Of a stretch of 64,000 nt of DNA, positions 45,960-55,761 are shown piece after piece (position 1 is the first letter of the stretch; every line of letters begins with the position of its first letter). The position numbers and the translations under genes were made by a program. The notes beneath the pieces are model-generated. The model did not search any database and was not told the origin of the DNA. It saw only the letters and a program-made list of their open reading frames with translations. This stretch comes from Serratia sp. DD3 (GTDB taxonomy: Bacteria > Pseudomonadota > Gammaproteobacteria > Enterobacterales > Enterobacteriaceae): NCBI RefSeq assembly GCF_000496755.2, contig NZ_AYKS02000063.1:1-64000 (forward strand), written 5' to 3'.

Positions 45960-46850
45960 TTAATCACGGATAGAGAAGTTACTCATATGCTCAAGGGCGC
46001 GGATCATAGCTGAGTGATCCCACTGGCTGCCACCTAACGCGGCACAGGTACTGAAAAGTTGCTGCGCGATAGCGGTATTAGGCAGGTTCAATTGCAGTTC
46101 CCGTGCCCCTTCCAACGCCAGATTCAAATCCTTCTGGTGCAGTGCAATACGGAAACCTGGGTCAAAGGTCCCTTTGACCATCCGCTCACCATGCACTTCA
46201 AGAATTTTCGAAGAGGCGAAGCCCCCCATCAACGCCTGACGTACCCGAGCTGGATCAGCCCCAGCTTTGGCGGCAAACAGTAGCGCTTCAGAAACCGCTT
46301 CAATGTTTAGCGCCACAATGATCTGGTTCGCTACTTTACAAGTCTGCCCATCACCATGCCCACCCACTAGCGTGATGTTTTTGCCAAGGATCTGGAACAG
46401 TGGATTAATGCGATCAAAAACCGCTTGATCGCCACCCACCATAATGGAAAGTGTGCCTGCTTTAGCACCCACTTCTCCCCCTGAAACCGGGGCATCCATG
46501 TAATGTGCACCCATTTTCTCTATCCGGGCAGCAAAACGCTTGGTTGCCATCGGGGAGATTGAGCTCATATCCACCACTGTTTTGCCAGCCGATAGCCCTT
46601 TATCTAAGCCATACTCATCATTGAACAGCACATCTTCCACTTGCGGCGTATCTGGCACCATGATGAAAATAACATCACAAGCCTGGGCGACTGCCGCTAG
46701 CGATGGGCAAGCAATGCCCTTCTCACCCAATATGTCAGCGGGTGCTGGCTCAAAGTGCTCGGAAAAATGCAGTGTATAGCCAGCATTTTGCAGATTTTGG
46801 GCCATCGGTTTACCCATAATGCCCGTGCCAATAAAACCAATATTTTTCAT
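45960..46850 (-). CDS. glxR: Tartronate semialdehyde reductase
   Basis: The 296-residue beta-hydroxyacid dehydrogenase has the NAD loop GFIGTGIMGKPMAQNL at the N-terminus, MDAPVSGGEVGAKAGTL with the substrate site, and the catalytic Lys in KVANQIIVALN. It reduces tartronate semialdehyde to D-glycerate. ATG 46850 is preceded by AAGGA; a TTG two codons upstream is rejected. It could equally be called garR by sequence; the symbol glxR follows from its place after gcl and hyi. No glycerate kinase gene is in the window. Confidence 0.9.
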   Translation of the reverse strand: MKNIGFIGTGIMGKPMAQNLQNAGYTLHFSEHFEPAPADILGEKGIACPSLAAVAQACDVIFIMVPDTPQVEDVLFNDEYGLDKGLSAGKTVVDMSSISPMATKRFAARIEKMGAHYMDAPVSGGEVGAKAGTLSIMVGGDQAVFDRINPLFQILGKNITLVGGHGDGQTCKVANQIIVALNIEAVSEALLFAAKAGADPARVRQALMGGFASSKILEVHGERMVKGTFDPGFRIALHQKDLNLALEGARELQLNLPNTAIAQQLFSTCAALGGSQWDHSAMIRALEHMSNFSIRD

Positions 46851-46884
46851 AATCAATCCTTGTTCTTTATGCCATCAGGAAGCG

Positions 46885-47655
46885 TTATTTATTCATCCAG
46901 CCCAGTCCTGCCTCGGTGCCATTGGCAGGAACATATTCACAACCAATCCATCCGTCATAACCCTGTGCATCAATAAATTTAAACAGGAACGGATAGTTGA
47001 TTTCCCCAGTACCCGGTTCGTGACGACCCGGGTTATCCGCCAACTGCAAATGACCAATAAACTGGAAATAACGTTCGATGGTTTTGGCCAGATCGCCTTC
47101 CATAATTTGCATATGGTAAATGTCATACTGATAGCGCAGATTGCTTCTACCCACCTGTTTGATCAGCTCCACAGCCTGCTTGCTGTTGTTGACAAAGAAA
47201 CCTGGAATATCCCGGGTATTGATCGCTTCAATCACCAGTTCAATGTCATGCTCAGTCAGACGATTGGCGGCATAGGTCAGGTTGTTGATCAAGGTGGTAT
47301 TGGCCTGTTCATCACTTAAACCTTCAGGCTTTTTACCCGCCAGGCAGTTCACTTTGCGGCAACCCAACGCTTTGGCGTAAACAATCGCTTGCTCAACACC
47401 GCTACGAAATTCTTCAACCCTTTCAGGCAAGCAGGCGATACCCCGTTCTCCTTGCCCCCAATCACCCGCAGGTAAATTGAACAACACCTGAGTCAATTGA
47501 TGTTTTTCCAGCTCCTGAGCAATCTCTTGTGCTGAAAAGTCATACGGGAACAGATATTCCACTCCGTCGAACCCGGCTTTTTTAGCCGCAGCAAAACGCG
47601 CCATAAACGGGTATTCGGTAAATAGCATTGACAGATTGGCAGCAAATTTAGGCAT
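46885..47655 (-). CDS. hyi: Hydroxypyruvate isomerase
   Basis: The 256-residue TIM-barrel protein of the xylose isomerase-like superfamily (start MPKFAANLSMLFTEYPF) interconverts hydroxypyruvate and tartronate semialdehyde. Conserved metal ligands appear in LVIEAINTRDIPGFF and RYQYDIYHMQIMEG. ATG 47655 is preceded by AGAGGGAAG. It lies 25 bases after gcl and 34 bases before glxR. Confidence 0.92.
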   Translation of the reverse strand: MPKFAANLSMLFTEYPFMARFAAAKKAGFDGVEYLFPYDFSAQEIAQELEKHQLTQVLFNLPAGDWGQGERGIACLPERVEEFRSGVEQAIVYAKALGCRKVNCLAGKKPEGLSDEQANTTLINNLTYAANRLTEHDIELVIEAINTRDIPGFFVNNSKQAVELIKQVGRSNLRYQYDIYHMQIMEGDLAKTIERYFQFIGHLQLADNPGRHEPGTGEINYPFLFKFIDAQGYDGWIGCEYVPANGTEAGLGWMNK

Positions 47656-47680
47656 GTGTTCTTCCCTCTCAATAAACCGC

Positions 47681-49420
47681 TTATAGGTCGATGATTTCTT
47701 CAAACTCAGTGACTTTGTCGATATCTGGCCCCATCGCAATGTTAGTGACCCTTTCAGTGATCACCTCTACCACCACCGGTACCCGATAACGGTCACGCAG
47801 TTGTTTGGCTTCTTCCAATGCAGGCCCAATCATGGCGGGATCAAACACCCGCAGTGCTTTACAGCCTAATCCTTCAACCACTTTCAGGTGGTCGACACCA
47901 TAGCCATTGAGCTCCGGTGCATTGATATTCTCAAACGCCAGTTGGACACAGTAGTCGATATCAAATGCCCGTTGCGCCTGACGAATCAGCCCGAGATAGG
48001 CGTTGTTGATCAGCACATGGATATAAGGCAGGTTAAACTGTGCCCCAACCGCTAACTCTTCCACCAGGAACTGGAAGTCATAATCGCCAGAAATGGCCAC
48101 CACTTGCGCCTGAGGATCGGCTTTCACCACCCCCAACGCTGCCGGTAATGTCCAGCCTAATGGGCCAGCTTGGCAGGCATTAATCCAGTTGCGTGGTTTA
48201 TAAACATGCAGGAACTGGTTGGCAGCAATCTGGGCCAGGCCAATGGTTGCGATATAACGCGTCTCTTTGCCAAAGGCTTTGTTCATTTCATGATAGATAC
48301 GCTGTGGCTTGATCGGGGTGCAATCAAAGTCATCACGGCGCTGCATGGAGCGCTTACGTAGCAGACAAGACTCCGCCCAAGCACTGCGATCTTTCAGTTT
48401 ACCGGCGGCCTGCATCTCTTTAGCCACTTCAACCAACTGTATCAGCGCGGCTTTGGCATCAGAAACAATCCCTAAGTCCGGGCTGAATACGCGGCCAATC
48501 TGCGTGGGTTCGATATCAACATGGATAAACTTGCGCCCTTTGGTGTAAGTATCCAGTGCCCCGGTATTACGATTTGCCCAGCGGTTACCAATGCCAAAGA
48601 CAAAATCAGACTCAAGGAAGTTGGCATTACCATAGCGGTGGTTTGCCTGGCACCCCATGCGGCCCGCCATTAATGGATGATCGTCCGGAATAGAACCCCA
48701 GCCACGTAAAGTCTGGATCACCGGCACCCCAGTCACTTCCGCCAATTGTTGCAGTAAATCAGACGCCTCCGCGTTGATGATGCCGCCGCCAGCAATCACT
48801 ACCGGCTTCTCCGCGTCGTTCATCATCTCCAAGGCACGAACTGCCTGGGCACGGGTAGCTTGTGGACGGTGTGGCACCATCGGCTGGTAGAGATCGATAT
48901 CAAACTCAATCTCGGTCATTTGTACATCAAACGGCAGGTCAATCAGTACTGGGCCTGGGCGGCCTGAACGCATTTCAAAAAAGGCTTTCTGTAAAGTCCC
49001 TGGCAGTTGCCCCGCTTCCAGCACCGTCACCGCCATTTTGGTAACGGGTTTAGCAATTGATTCAATATCAACGGATTGGAAATCTTCTTTATGGAGCTTG
49101 GCGACGGGGGCCTGGCCGGTAATACACAGGATAGGAATAGAGTCCGCCGAGGCCGAGTACAACCCGGTGATCATATCGGTTCCCGCTGGCCCGGAAGTGC
49201 CGATGCAGAGCCCAATATTGTCTGGTGCAGCGCGGGTGTAGCCCTCCGCCATATGGGAGGCCCCTTCAACATGGCGCGCCAGAATATGGTCAATACCGCC
49301 CAATTTTTTAAGTGCGGCATAAAGTGGGTTGATGGCAGCCCCAGGGACGCCAAAAGCGACACTAATCCCCTCTTTTTTCAAAATTTGTACTGCTGCTTCA
49401 GTTGCTCTCATTCTTGCCAT
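47681..49420 (-). CDS. gcl: Glyoxylate carboligase
   Basis: The 579-residue thiamine diphosphate enzyme joins two glyoxylates to tartronate semialdehyde and CO2. N-terminal [20 protein letters not shown] and [11 protein letters not shown], then [20 protein letters not shown] with the Val that replaces the usual catalytic Glu in this family, and the ThDP site [19 protein letters not shown] are all present. It is about 13 residues shorter at the C-terminus than the E. coli enzyme. ATG 49420 follows GGAGACTG; the frame is open to 49450. First gene of the operon. Confidence 0.94.
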   Translation of the reverse strand: MARMRATEAAVQILKKEGISVAFGVPGAAINPLYAALKKLGGIDHILARHVEGASHMAEGYTRAAPDNIGLCIGTSGPAGTDMITGLYSASADSIPILCITGQAPVAKLHKEDFQSVDIESIAKPVTKMAVTVLEAGQLPGTLQKAFFEMRSGRPGPVLIDLPFDVQMTEIEFDIDLYQPMVPHRPQATRAQAVRALEMMNDAEKPVVIAGGGIINAEASDLLQQLAEVTGVPVIQTLRGWGSIPDDHPLMAGRMGCQANHRYGNANFLESDFVFGIGNRWANRNTGALDTYTKGRKFIHVDIEPTQIGRVFSPDLGIVSDAKAALIQLVEVAKEMQAAGKLKDRSAWAESCLLRKRSMQRRDDFDCTPIKPQRIYHEMNKAFGKETRYIATIGLAQIAANQFLHVYKPRNWINACQAGPLGWTLPAALGVVKADPQAQVVAISGDYDFQFLVEELAVGAQFNLPYIHVLINNAYLGLIRQAQRAFDIDYCVQLAFENINAPELNGYGVDHLKVVEGLGCKALRVFDPAMIGPALEEAKQLRDRYRVPVVVEVITERVTNIAMGPDIDKVTEFEEIIDL

Positions 49421-49884
49421 TTTCAGTCTCCAGGTGTTAATACCCGCCACCGCCCTGGCTAGATCAGGGCTGAGCCAGATCTCGGCTAAGCGAGATCAGG
49501 CCGATGCACGGTAATACTTTAATTAAGTGGTTATTGACTGATGATTATTCGGGTATTTTTATTCGCGGCAACTCAGGCATCCGGTGTTCAATATGAAACA
49601 CCCCTGCGCTTTTTTATGTTTCGAATTGGAACAACTCATGCGAGAAGATAATGAAAATTTGATCTCCAGCGTTGTGGAGTAAAGCCGAGGGAGGATTACC
49701 GGACGATAACGGCCTGCGCATAACTATTTTTATTGGCATATCATGATGTAAACAAGCGCGCTCTACCACATCAAATGTGATAAATCAGAAGGGCCATAAA
49801 ACGCTATGGGTGCAGATTAGCGGAATAGCTGTCCTGATCCCGCTACACTTCTGCTATGCCATGCTTTCTTCCCGGGTATGGACT
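49421..49884 (-). promoter_or_regulatory. gcl upstream region
   Basis: No gene is supported. It includes an imperfect palindrome at about 49621-49632 (TTCGAATTGGAA, one mismatch), which could be an operator, and a GGTGTT-N8-AACACC hairpin at about 49582-49601 followed on the plus strand by a T6 tract. No regulator such as allR is in the window. Confidence 0.35.
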
Positions 49885-49913
49885 GGCGAGGGGCCGGGTA
49901 GGCCCACCTCGCC
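49885..49913. terminator. Strong GC-rich hairpin downstream of the lipoprotein gene
   Basis: An 11-bp stem with a 2-base bulge (GGCGAGGGGCC against GGCCC-AC-CTCGCC) closes a 5-base loop. It lies about 140 bases beyond the lipoprotein stop and is followed on the plus strand by GTTTTC. It may terminate transcription from either side. Confidence 0.4.
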
Positions 49914-50053
49914 GTTTTCAACAGGCACTTAACGCTGTTACTGTTCCGCTGTGCCCAAAAACTGCTTACCAAGAATACCGACCGTTACGCGCTGTCGATA
50001 TCCGCCTGATAAAAAAGCTTGGTATAGCGTGTTTTTGGACGCCAGGCTGAGCT

Positions 50054-52369
50054 CTATTTAAATGGGATTGCAAAGAGACTGTTATTATCAAATAAAGGGA
50101 ATCCAGTAGCCCCTTCACTTTTAAAGGTAACTTTCCAGCAGCCTTGATTATAAATATTAGCTTGTACATCTATAGGGTCACGACCACATTTTTCCACATC
50201 AAAGATGGCATTTGTTTGATCAGCCGGTCCACTTTGAGGGATGAAAATTAGGTTTTTACCGGTTAAATCAGATGGAATATCACTGCCTGATTGACCACCT
50301 AATGTTATAGCCGCAAGAAACTTCCCTGGTTCTTTAATTTCACCAGAAAATCCATCTGCCAAGCCTTCAACAACAGTGCTTTGCATAGCATAAATAGTTT
50401 CTTCCTTACCAAGACCAGAGGGTGAACCTATCACCTGGCCTACATCGGCTATTGGGCTTAAAGCTGTATCAGTTTGAATAGTAACAATGTCCCCTGCTTT
50501 TAAATTGCGATCTGCGGTCCACTTGAACACACCTTCATTTAATGCAGGCTTGGCTTTTTTTCTATCCCAAAATGCATTTTTAACATCATAATAATCACGA
50601 TCTGTAAAATTAATTTCGGTACCACCGTTGATATCTTTCATCAACATAAATGCAATCGCATCTGGTGCTTCAGCATTGGCTGCTACAAACTGAATATCGC
50701 CAACCTCAAGTTTTGTTGGTTCACCTGCCGTAACGAAAGTACCAAGCTCCTTACCGTTAAAATCATTACCTGCACTATCTTTAACTAATGTATCTTCAAT
50801 ACGTAATGAGTACGATTTAGAGTTTTCAAGCTTTGTTGTTGGCCGAATGACTAAACGATTAAATACCACTGAAACTTCAGAGCTTTCATTATTGTAAGAA
50901 GAAAATAACTGATTGCCTTGGTAGATTGCTAATTTACCCTTGCCTAGAGTGACCCCTTCGTCAAAAATGAGCTCAATACGAGTATCGGTATTGACGCCAA
51001 CAAACCCATCGGCTGGGAATTGCTTGACTAAGTTAGGTGCTTGTTGGTCCTCTAACTGTTGGCCTACCTGCATATATGCCCCTTGAAACTGTTGTTCATT
51101 GGCAGGTAAATCTTTAGAAATAGCTGTTCGGCCTGGCCAAATAGTATCACCATTATCTAATAGAAACTGTAAATTATCCTCTTTACTAACCGGCTGTACG
51201 ATAGACTCAATGCTTCCTTTATTTATCGCCCTTAACTGTTCCAAGTCATTATCAAGCATAATGGGTTGATCAGTACCACCATACCATTTGAATAAGACAA
51301 AGTTTTGCTTCACTTCAGTAGTGGATATACCTGAAGGACCACTAACAATAAGATAGTAGTCATCCCAACGTATAATATCTCGTACCCCTCGACCACCCAG
51401 ATTTAATTCAAAAGGCTCACCAAATTGCGCTGTTGATGCCGTACCATTTATTAAATCCATGTAGTTGGTCACAGGTAATATTAGTGCTTTATTACGTGCT
51501 CGCTGATCCATCTGTGGAGCTCGAAATCCTAATAACAATGTATCTCCATTGATAGTCGCACCTTCAATCGAAAAGCCACTGACACTCTCAGGTACACTAC
51601 CCGCAGCAGCTGAGCGATTAAAGCCAAAATAGCCTACACCTTTACCATGTATATTATTGTTATCCCAACTTATAAGATCTTGTTCTAATCCTGAGTATTT
51701 ATTAATGTATTCAAATGTTGTTTCTGAGCCCGTACCTTTTACATTAACGGCAAACAGATGCCCACGATCCGCTACTGCCTCTCCACCATCTTGCTTGTTA
51801 CTATGTGAACCAATAACCAATAATTTCCCAGGCTGATACCAAGTTAATGCTTCGACATCTAACTCTTTAGTCAACCCAGTCAATACACTGTAATCCCACT
51901 CGTTAACAGCATTAATTGCTTGAGTAGATTCCGTGGTAGAACGCGGATAAACTCTCAAGACATTAGCTTCATCGTCAGCCACTATCATATAGTTACTGTC
52001 TAATGCTACTGCGCCAGATGCATCAGAACTACCAAATTCAGATGCGGCAGTATAAGTTGATATAACGACAGGTTCTTTTTTTTCTTTCTCTTCCGGATCA
52101 GTCTTTTCTTTCTCTTCCGGATCAGTCTTTTCTTTCTCTTCCGGATCAGTCTTTTCTTTCTCTTCCGGGTCAGTCTTTTCTTTCTCTTCCGGATCGGTCT
52201 TTTCTTTCTCTTCCGGATCGGTCTTTTCTTTCTCTTCGGGGTTTGTTTTTTCTTCAGACGTCTTTTCTTCTTCTGCCACAGAAATTGTTCTTGAACCACC
52301 GTCTGAATCACAAGCTGACAAAGTTGAAATAATAAAGGCGAAAACAGTCATTTTTTTCAGTATGTTCAT
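50054..52369 (-). CDS. Repeat-containing lipoprotein with DUF3616-like and Ig-like domains
   Basis: The 771-residue protein has a lipoprotein signal with lipobox LSAC and Cys20. Asp follows the Cys, which in E. coli favours inner-membrane retention. Residues about 36-97 are an acidic/basic spacer with six KTDPEEKE units and one KTNPEEKE. Next comes a propeller-like region resembling DUF3616 (about 105-460), an Ig-like (Big_5 type) domain (about 463-560) and a C-terminal domain found in cell-surface proteins (GDIQFVAANAEAPDAIAF onward). The gene is AT-rich compared with its neighbours. Function unknown; the spacer may reach through peptidoglycan. Confidence 0.75.
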   Translation of the reverse strand: MNILKKMTVFAFIISTLSACDSDGGSRTISVAEEEKTSEEKTNPEEKEKTDPEEKEKTDPEEKEKTDPEEKEKTDPEEKEKTDPEEKEKTDPEEKEKKEPVVISTYTAASEFGSSDASGAVALDSNYMIVADDEANVLRVYPRSTTESTQAINAVNEWDYSVLTGLTKELDVEALTWYQPGKLLVIGSHSNKQDGGEAVADRGHLFAVNVKGTGSETTFEYINKYSGLEQDLISWDNNNIHGKGVGYFGFNRSAAAGSVPESVSGFSIEGATINGDTLLLGFRAPQMDQRARNKALILPVTNYMDLINGTASTAQFGEPFELNLGGRGVRDIIRWDDYYLIVSGPSGISTTEVKQNFVLFKWYGGTDQPIMLDNDLEQLRAINKGSIESIVQPVSKEDNLQFLLDNGDTIWPGRTAISKDLPANEQQFQGAYMQVGQQLEDQQAPNLVKQFPADGFVGVNTDTRIELIFDEGVTLGKGKLAIYQGNQLFSSYNNESSEVSVVFNRLVIRPTTKLENSKSYSLRIEDTLVKDSAGNDFNGKELGTFVTAGEPTKLEVGDIQFVAANAEAPDAIAFMLMKDINGGTEINFTDRDYYDVKNAFWDRKKAKPALNEGVFKWTADRNLKAGDIVTIQTDTALSPIADVGQVIGSPSGLGKEETIYAMQSTVVEGLADGFSGEIKEPGKFLAAITLGGQSGSDIPSDLTGKNLIFIPQSGPADQTNAIFDVEKCGRDPIDVQANIYNQGCWKVTFKSEGATGFPLFDNNSLFAIPFK
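52077..52244 (-). repeat. 24-base in-frame tandem repeat (7 units) in the lipoprotein gene
   Basis: Seven units of 24 bases encode KT(D/N)PEEKE. Six are nearly identical (differing by GGATCA, GGGTCA or GGATCG) and the promoter-proximal unit is diverged. The unit is a multiple of 3, so copy-number change alters spacer length without a frameshift. Boundaries are approximate. Confidence 0.85.
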
Positions 52370-52389
52370 GTCTCACTCGCTTAATAAGC

Positions 52390-52514
52390 TATACCCGTCA
52401 TACTTCAAATTGCTTGGTTGTTGGCTGCATCCTTGCGCACCAGTCCCATAGTTGACTATGCTCTTGGCGCCCCTCGGACTTGCCGCCTATAGGCAAATCG
52501 AATTATTAAGGGGT
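52390..52514. repeat. Degenerate palindromic repeat element (copy A)
   Basis: The left end TATACCCGTCATACTTCAAA and the right end (GGCAAATCGAATTATT then AAGGGGTC) are imperfect inverted copies. The interior contains CATAGTTGACTATG and CTTGCCGCC. The ends and size match the element at 60389-60504. I recall similar non-coding elements in yersiniae and related genera; no name is claimed. The rest of 52370-52843 is gene-free. Confidence 0.6.
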
Positions 52515-52843
52515 CTTGGAATTTAAATTAGTTTTGCTATCAGGGTGATGAATTACCCCTGGCTGCTGATAATATCATAACTTGATAAGGGCTTTGCAAT
52601 AACAAAAATAGAATAATTTCACTTAAAAAAAGAAATCATAATCTCTTTTTGTTTCAATTCTATTTCATTTTAATTCTCCTCCCAAAATACTTCACTTTGC
52701 TTACGCAAGCTTGTTATCAGCGAAGATTCAATTATGCCTTTCATACTTCGCGAGTACATACAAAAAAACGCGATTCGGTTGACCTTACGGCAATAAAAAT
52801 CCCACTCAGCATGTCACCGAGTGGGATCGATCACTCACTGTTA
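52515..52843. other. Gene-free AT-rich stretch
   Basis: Lies between the repeat element and the ferredoxin gene. A short inverted sequence at about 52799-52828 (CCCACTC and GAGTGGG) lies just past the ferredoxin stop and is a probable terminator for aegA-ygfS. Nothing else is supported. Confidence 0.4.
52799..52828 (-). terminator. Probable terminator of the aegA-ferredoxin operon
   Basis: ATCCCACTC and GAGTGGGAT form a perfect 9-bp stem about 16 bases past the stop. On the minus strand it is followed by TTTTATTG. Confidence 0.65.
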
Positions 52844-53359
52844 TTAACGCAGGTCTGGTGTTGCGCCGCGCGCTGCGCGCAATTGCCTTTCCTGCTGTAG
52901 TGCTTGCAAATCTGCCGGGCGGACCAAGGTTAATGCCTCGGTTGGGCACACTTCGACGCACGCCGGGCCACCACTGCGGTCTTTGCACAGATCACATTTA
53001 TTCGCCTGTACCTGTTGCTGACCGTTAGCGGTAGCGCAGACCACCACCTCCATCGCACCATAAGGGCAGACCGATACACAGCTTTTGCAGCCAATACAAC
53101 GTAATTGCTGCACCTGAACACTGTCATCCTGATGGTAAATCGCACTATTAGGGCAAGCATTCAAACAAGGCGCCGCCTCACACTGGCGGCACAATATCGG
53201 CACACTGACATTATGCGTTTTGATTACCTTCAAGCGAGGATTAAAATTCTCTGCTGTCATTGGCAGTGAATCCTCATCGCTATGAGCCATAACGCAAGCG
53301 ATCTCACAAGTGCGACAACCAATACAGAGCTTCATATCGGCGATAACAAATTGATTCAT
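52844..53359 (-). CDS. Four-cluster ferredoxin-like electron transfer protein (YgfS-like)
   Basis: The 171-residue protein has four Cys motifs: CIGCRTCEIAC near residue 12, CRQCEAAPCLNAC, CIGCKSCVSVC, and CDLCKDRSGGPACVEVC. Together these should hold four [4Fe-4S] clusters. It is close to the N-terminal domain of AegA encoded just upstream and to E. coli YgfS. It probably carries electrons to or from AegA or a partner oxidoreductase in anaerobic urate or purine breakdown. It starts 21 bases after aegA in the same operon. Confidence 0.85.
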   Translation of the reverse strand: MNQFVIADMKLCIGCRTCEIACVMAHSDEDSLPMTAENFNPRLKVIKTHNVSVPILCRQCEAAPCLNACPNSAIYHQDDSVQVQQLRCIGCKSCVSVCPYGAMEVVVCATANGQQQVQANKCDLCKDRSGGPACVEVCPTEALTLVRPADLQALQQERQLRAARGATPDLR

Positions 53360-53380
53360 CCCGTCACTCCTTGGGCTGCA

Positions 53381-55381
53381 TTACAGCACATTAAGATAAT
53401 AACCAATGCTTTCCGCAGCTTTGCGCCCTTCAGCAATAGCGGTCACAATCAAGTCTGCCCCGCGCACAATGTCGCCACCTGCAAATATTTTGTGATTACT
53501 GGTTTGGTATGGATAGCCAGCCACCGTTGGCGCAACCACCCGCCCTTGCCGGTCCAGTTGCACATTATGCTCCGCCAGCCAGCCCATGCGGTGTGGACTA
53601 AAGCCAAAGGCCATGATCACTGCATCCGCAGGGACGATATGCTCAGACCCTGCCACAGGTACCGCCTGCCGACGGCCTTGACTGTCTGGGGCCCCCATTT
53701 CGGTACGGCGCATCTGAATACCGCTCACGTTGCCTTCTTTATCAACCACAATACTCAGCGGTTGCAGGTTAAACATAAATTCCGCACCCTCTTCGCGGGC
53801 ATTTTTCACCTCCTTCTTCGAACCGGGCATACTCTTTTCATCACGGCGATAAGCACAAATCACCTGCTCCGCACCATGGCGCAACGAGGTACGCACGCAG
53901 TCCATCGCGGTGTCACCACCACCCAGCACTACCACCCGTTTACCCGCCATATTGATGTAGGGGCTCTTCGGGTTGTCGTCATAGCCCATTAAGTGTTGGG
54001 TATTGGCAATCAGGAAAGGTAATGCTTCATAAACCCCCGGCGCGTCTTCGTTTTCCAGGCCGGAACGCATTGACTTATAAGTGCCTACGCCAAGGAACAG
54101 GGCATCGTAATCATTGAGTAATGTTTCCATCGAGATGTCTTTACCGATTTCGGTATTCAGCCGGAATTCCACCCCCATTGAGCTGAAAATTTCACGCCGT
54201 CTGACCATCACATCTTTGCTCAGCTTAAACGCCGGAATACCAAAGGTCAGCAGGCCACCAATTTCCGGGTAGCGATCAAACACCACTGGCTTGATGCCAT
54301 TGCGTACCAGAATATCGGCACACCCTAAACCCGCAGGGCCGGCGCCAATAATCGCCACCCGCTTGCCGCTCTGTTTTACTGCGGACATATCTGGCCGCCA
54401 GCCCAATTCAAAGGCGGTTTCGGTAATATAGCGTTCGATATTACCAATGGTGACGGCACCCCCATGGTCATTGAGGGTACAGGATTGTTCACACAACCTA
54501 TCTTGTGGACAAACACGGCCACAGACCTCTGGCAAACTACTGGTCTGGTGCGACAACTCTGCCGCTTCCCAAATGCGCCCTTGCTCCGCCAGTTTGATCC
54601 ATTGCGGGATCTGGTTATGTAAAGGACAAGTCCAGGAGCAAATGCTCTGTTTGCCACAACTCAAACAACGCTCCGCCTGCTGCTCAACCTGCTGTTCATT
54701 AAATGGCTTATAGATCTCGGCAAAGGTGGTTTTACGCGCTTCAAGGGGGATTTTGCTGGCTTCCAGGCGTGGAGCACGCGGTTGTTGCAATAAATCGAGG
54801 ATCGGTTTTGGCTGGGCACTGCCCCCCTGCTGTTTGGCACTGCTGCCAAACGGTTGGCCTGGCGTATTACAGCCCGCAGCACGCAAGCGCTTTTCCTGCT
54901 GCTGATCCGCCAGCATTTGCTGATCAACCAAGCGTAATGCGTGGGTCGGGCAGGCTTGCACACAGGACGGGCCATGATTGAGTTCATTACAGAGGTCGCA
55001 CTTCTGCGCCTCGATTTTTTGATAGCTGTCCGCAAGCCGATGATTAGGCGGTTGCACGGTTTCAGTGACCACCGTCATCATGCCAAACGGGCAAGCCACC
55101 GCACAGGATTTACAGCCAATGCATTTTTCCTGGCTGACCAGTATGCTGCTGTTGCTTTGTACAATCGCCCCGGTCGGGCACACATTGGCACAAGGTGCAT
55201 CTTCGCAGTTATGACAAAACACCGCGGTATTGGCACTTGCCCCGCGAATAACTTTCACCCGTGGGGTAAAGTACTCCCGTTTACTGGGGTATTCCCCCTG
55301 GTTGTGTGCTGTGACACAAGCGACTTCACAGCTTCGGCAACCAATGCAAGCTTCAGATTCTGCAACGATAAATTGATTCAT
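53381..55381 (-). CDS. aegA: AegA-like Fe-S flavoprotein (urate utilisation)
   Basis: The 666-residue protein has an N-terminal four-cluster ferredoxin domain (to about 165; CIGCRSCEVAC, CIGCKSCAVAC) fused to a glutamate-synthase small-subunit-like module. That module has its own Cys motif (CLSCGKQSICSWTC), FAD loop VAIIGAGPAGLGCAD, and NAD(P) loop VVVLGGGDTAMDCVR. E. coli AegA and its paralog YgfT (UacF) are needed for formate-dependent anaerobic urate degradation. ATG 55381 has GGAAGGG at proper spacing and gives MNQF, as in the ferredoxin. A UacT transporter gene lies 3.5 kb away. ygfT/uacF is the other possible name. Confidence 0.88.
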   Translation of the reverse strand: MNQFIVAESEACIGCRSCEVACVTAHNQGEYPSKREYFTPRVKVIRGASANTAVFCHNCEDAPCANVCPTGAIVQSNSSILVSQEKCIGCKSCAVACPFGMMTVVTETVQPPNHRLADSYQKIEAQKCDLCNELNHGPSCVQACPTHALRLVDQQMLADQQQEKRLRAAGCNTPGQPFGSSAKQQGGSAQPKPILDLLQQPRAPRLEASKIPLEARKTTFAEIYKPFNEQQVEQQAERCLSCGKQSICSWTCPLHNQIPQWIKLAEQGRIWEAAELSHQTSSLPEVCGRVCPQDRLCEQSCTLNDHGGAVTIGNIERYITETAFELGWRPDMSAVKQSGKRVAIIGAGPAGLGCADILVRNGIKPVVFDRYPEIGGLLTFGIPAFKLSKDVMVRRREIFSSMGVEFRLNTEIGKDISMETLLNDYDALFLGVGTYKSMRSGLENEDAPGVYEALPFLIANTQHLMGYDDNPKSPYINMAGKRVVVLGGGDTAMDCVRTSLRHGAEQVICAYRRDEKSMPGSKKEVKNAREEGAEFMFNLQPLSIVVDKEGNVSGIQMRRTEMGAPDSQGRRQAVPVAGSEHIVPADAVIMAFGFSPHRMGWLAEHNVQLDRQGRVVAPTVAGYPYQTSNHKIFAGGDIVRGADLIVTAIAEGRKAAESIGYYLNVL

Positions 55382-55761
55382 AGACATCCCTTCCAAACAA
55401 GCTGATTGGGAACAAACATCATTTGTTCAGGCTGGTGACCAATAACGTTGATTAACCAGAGGGTGCTAACGGGGCACCTGGCACAGAGGACCCGGGCTAA
55501 AAAGTGATTGAGTCACAATCTTAGTGATTGACGTTATACTCTTATATGGCTGGCGTAGGCAGGTATCAGTAAGATTATAACCTTGTTAATTTAATAGTCA
55601 TATTTGGTGAGATTCCATGACATTTCGCATGAAAATGACATATCACCTCAATGGAAGTGACATATTGCACGAATACCCTGTTATTCAATTGCCATTCACA
55701 GAACTCCCCTTGTCTGGTCTATGATTAAACAATATACACGTTGACACCCAAGGCGAGCACC
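55382..55761. promoter_or_regulatory. aegA / HD-GYP divergent control region
   Basis: No gene. TGACATAT occurs twice as a direct repeat (55636-55643 and 55658-55665), 22 bases apart, on the same helix face, roughly 100 bases before the HD-GYP start. It may bind a dimeric activator. No promoter is assigned with confidence. Confidence 0.4.

Noticed and set aside
49856..50050. 64-codon plus-strand frame next to the lipoprotein gene
   Set aside because: It runs through the GC-rich hairpin and has no ribosome site or recognisable motif; treated as non-coding.
52077..52244. CRISPR-like array at the 24-base repeats
   Set aside because: There are no spacers between units and the repeats are in frame within a protein gene; it is a coding tandem repeat.
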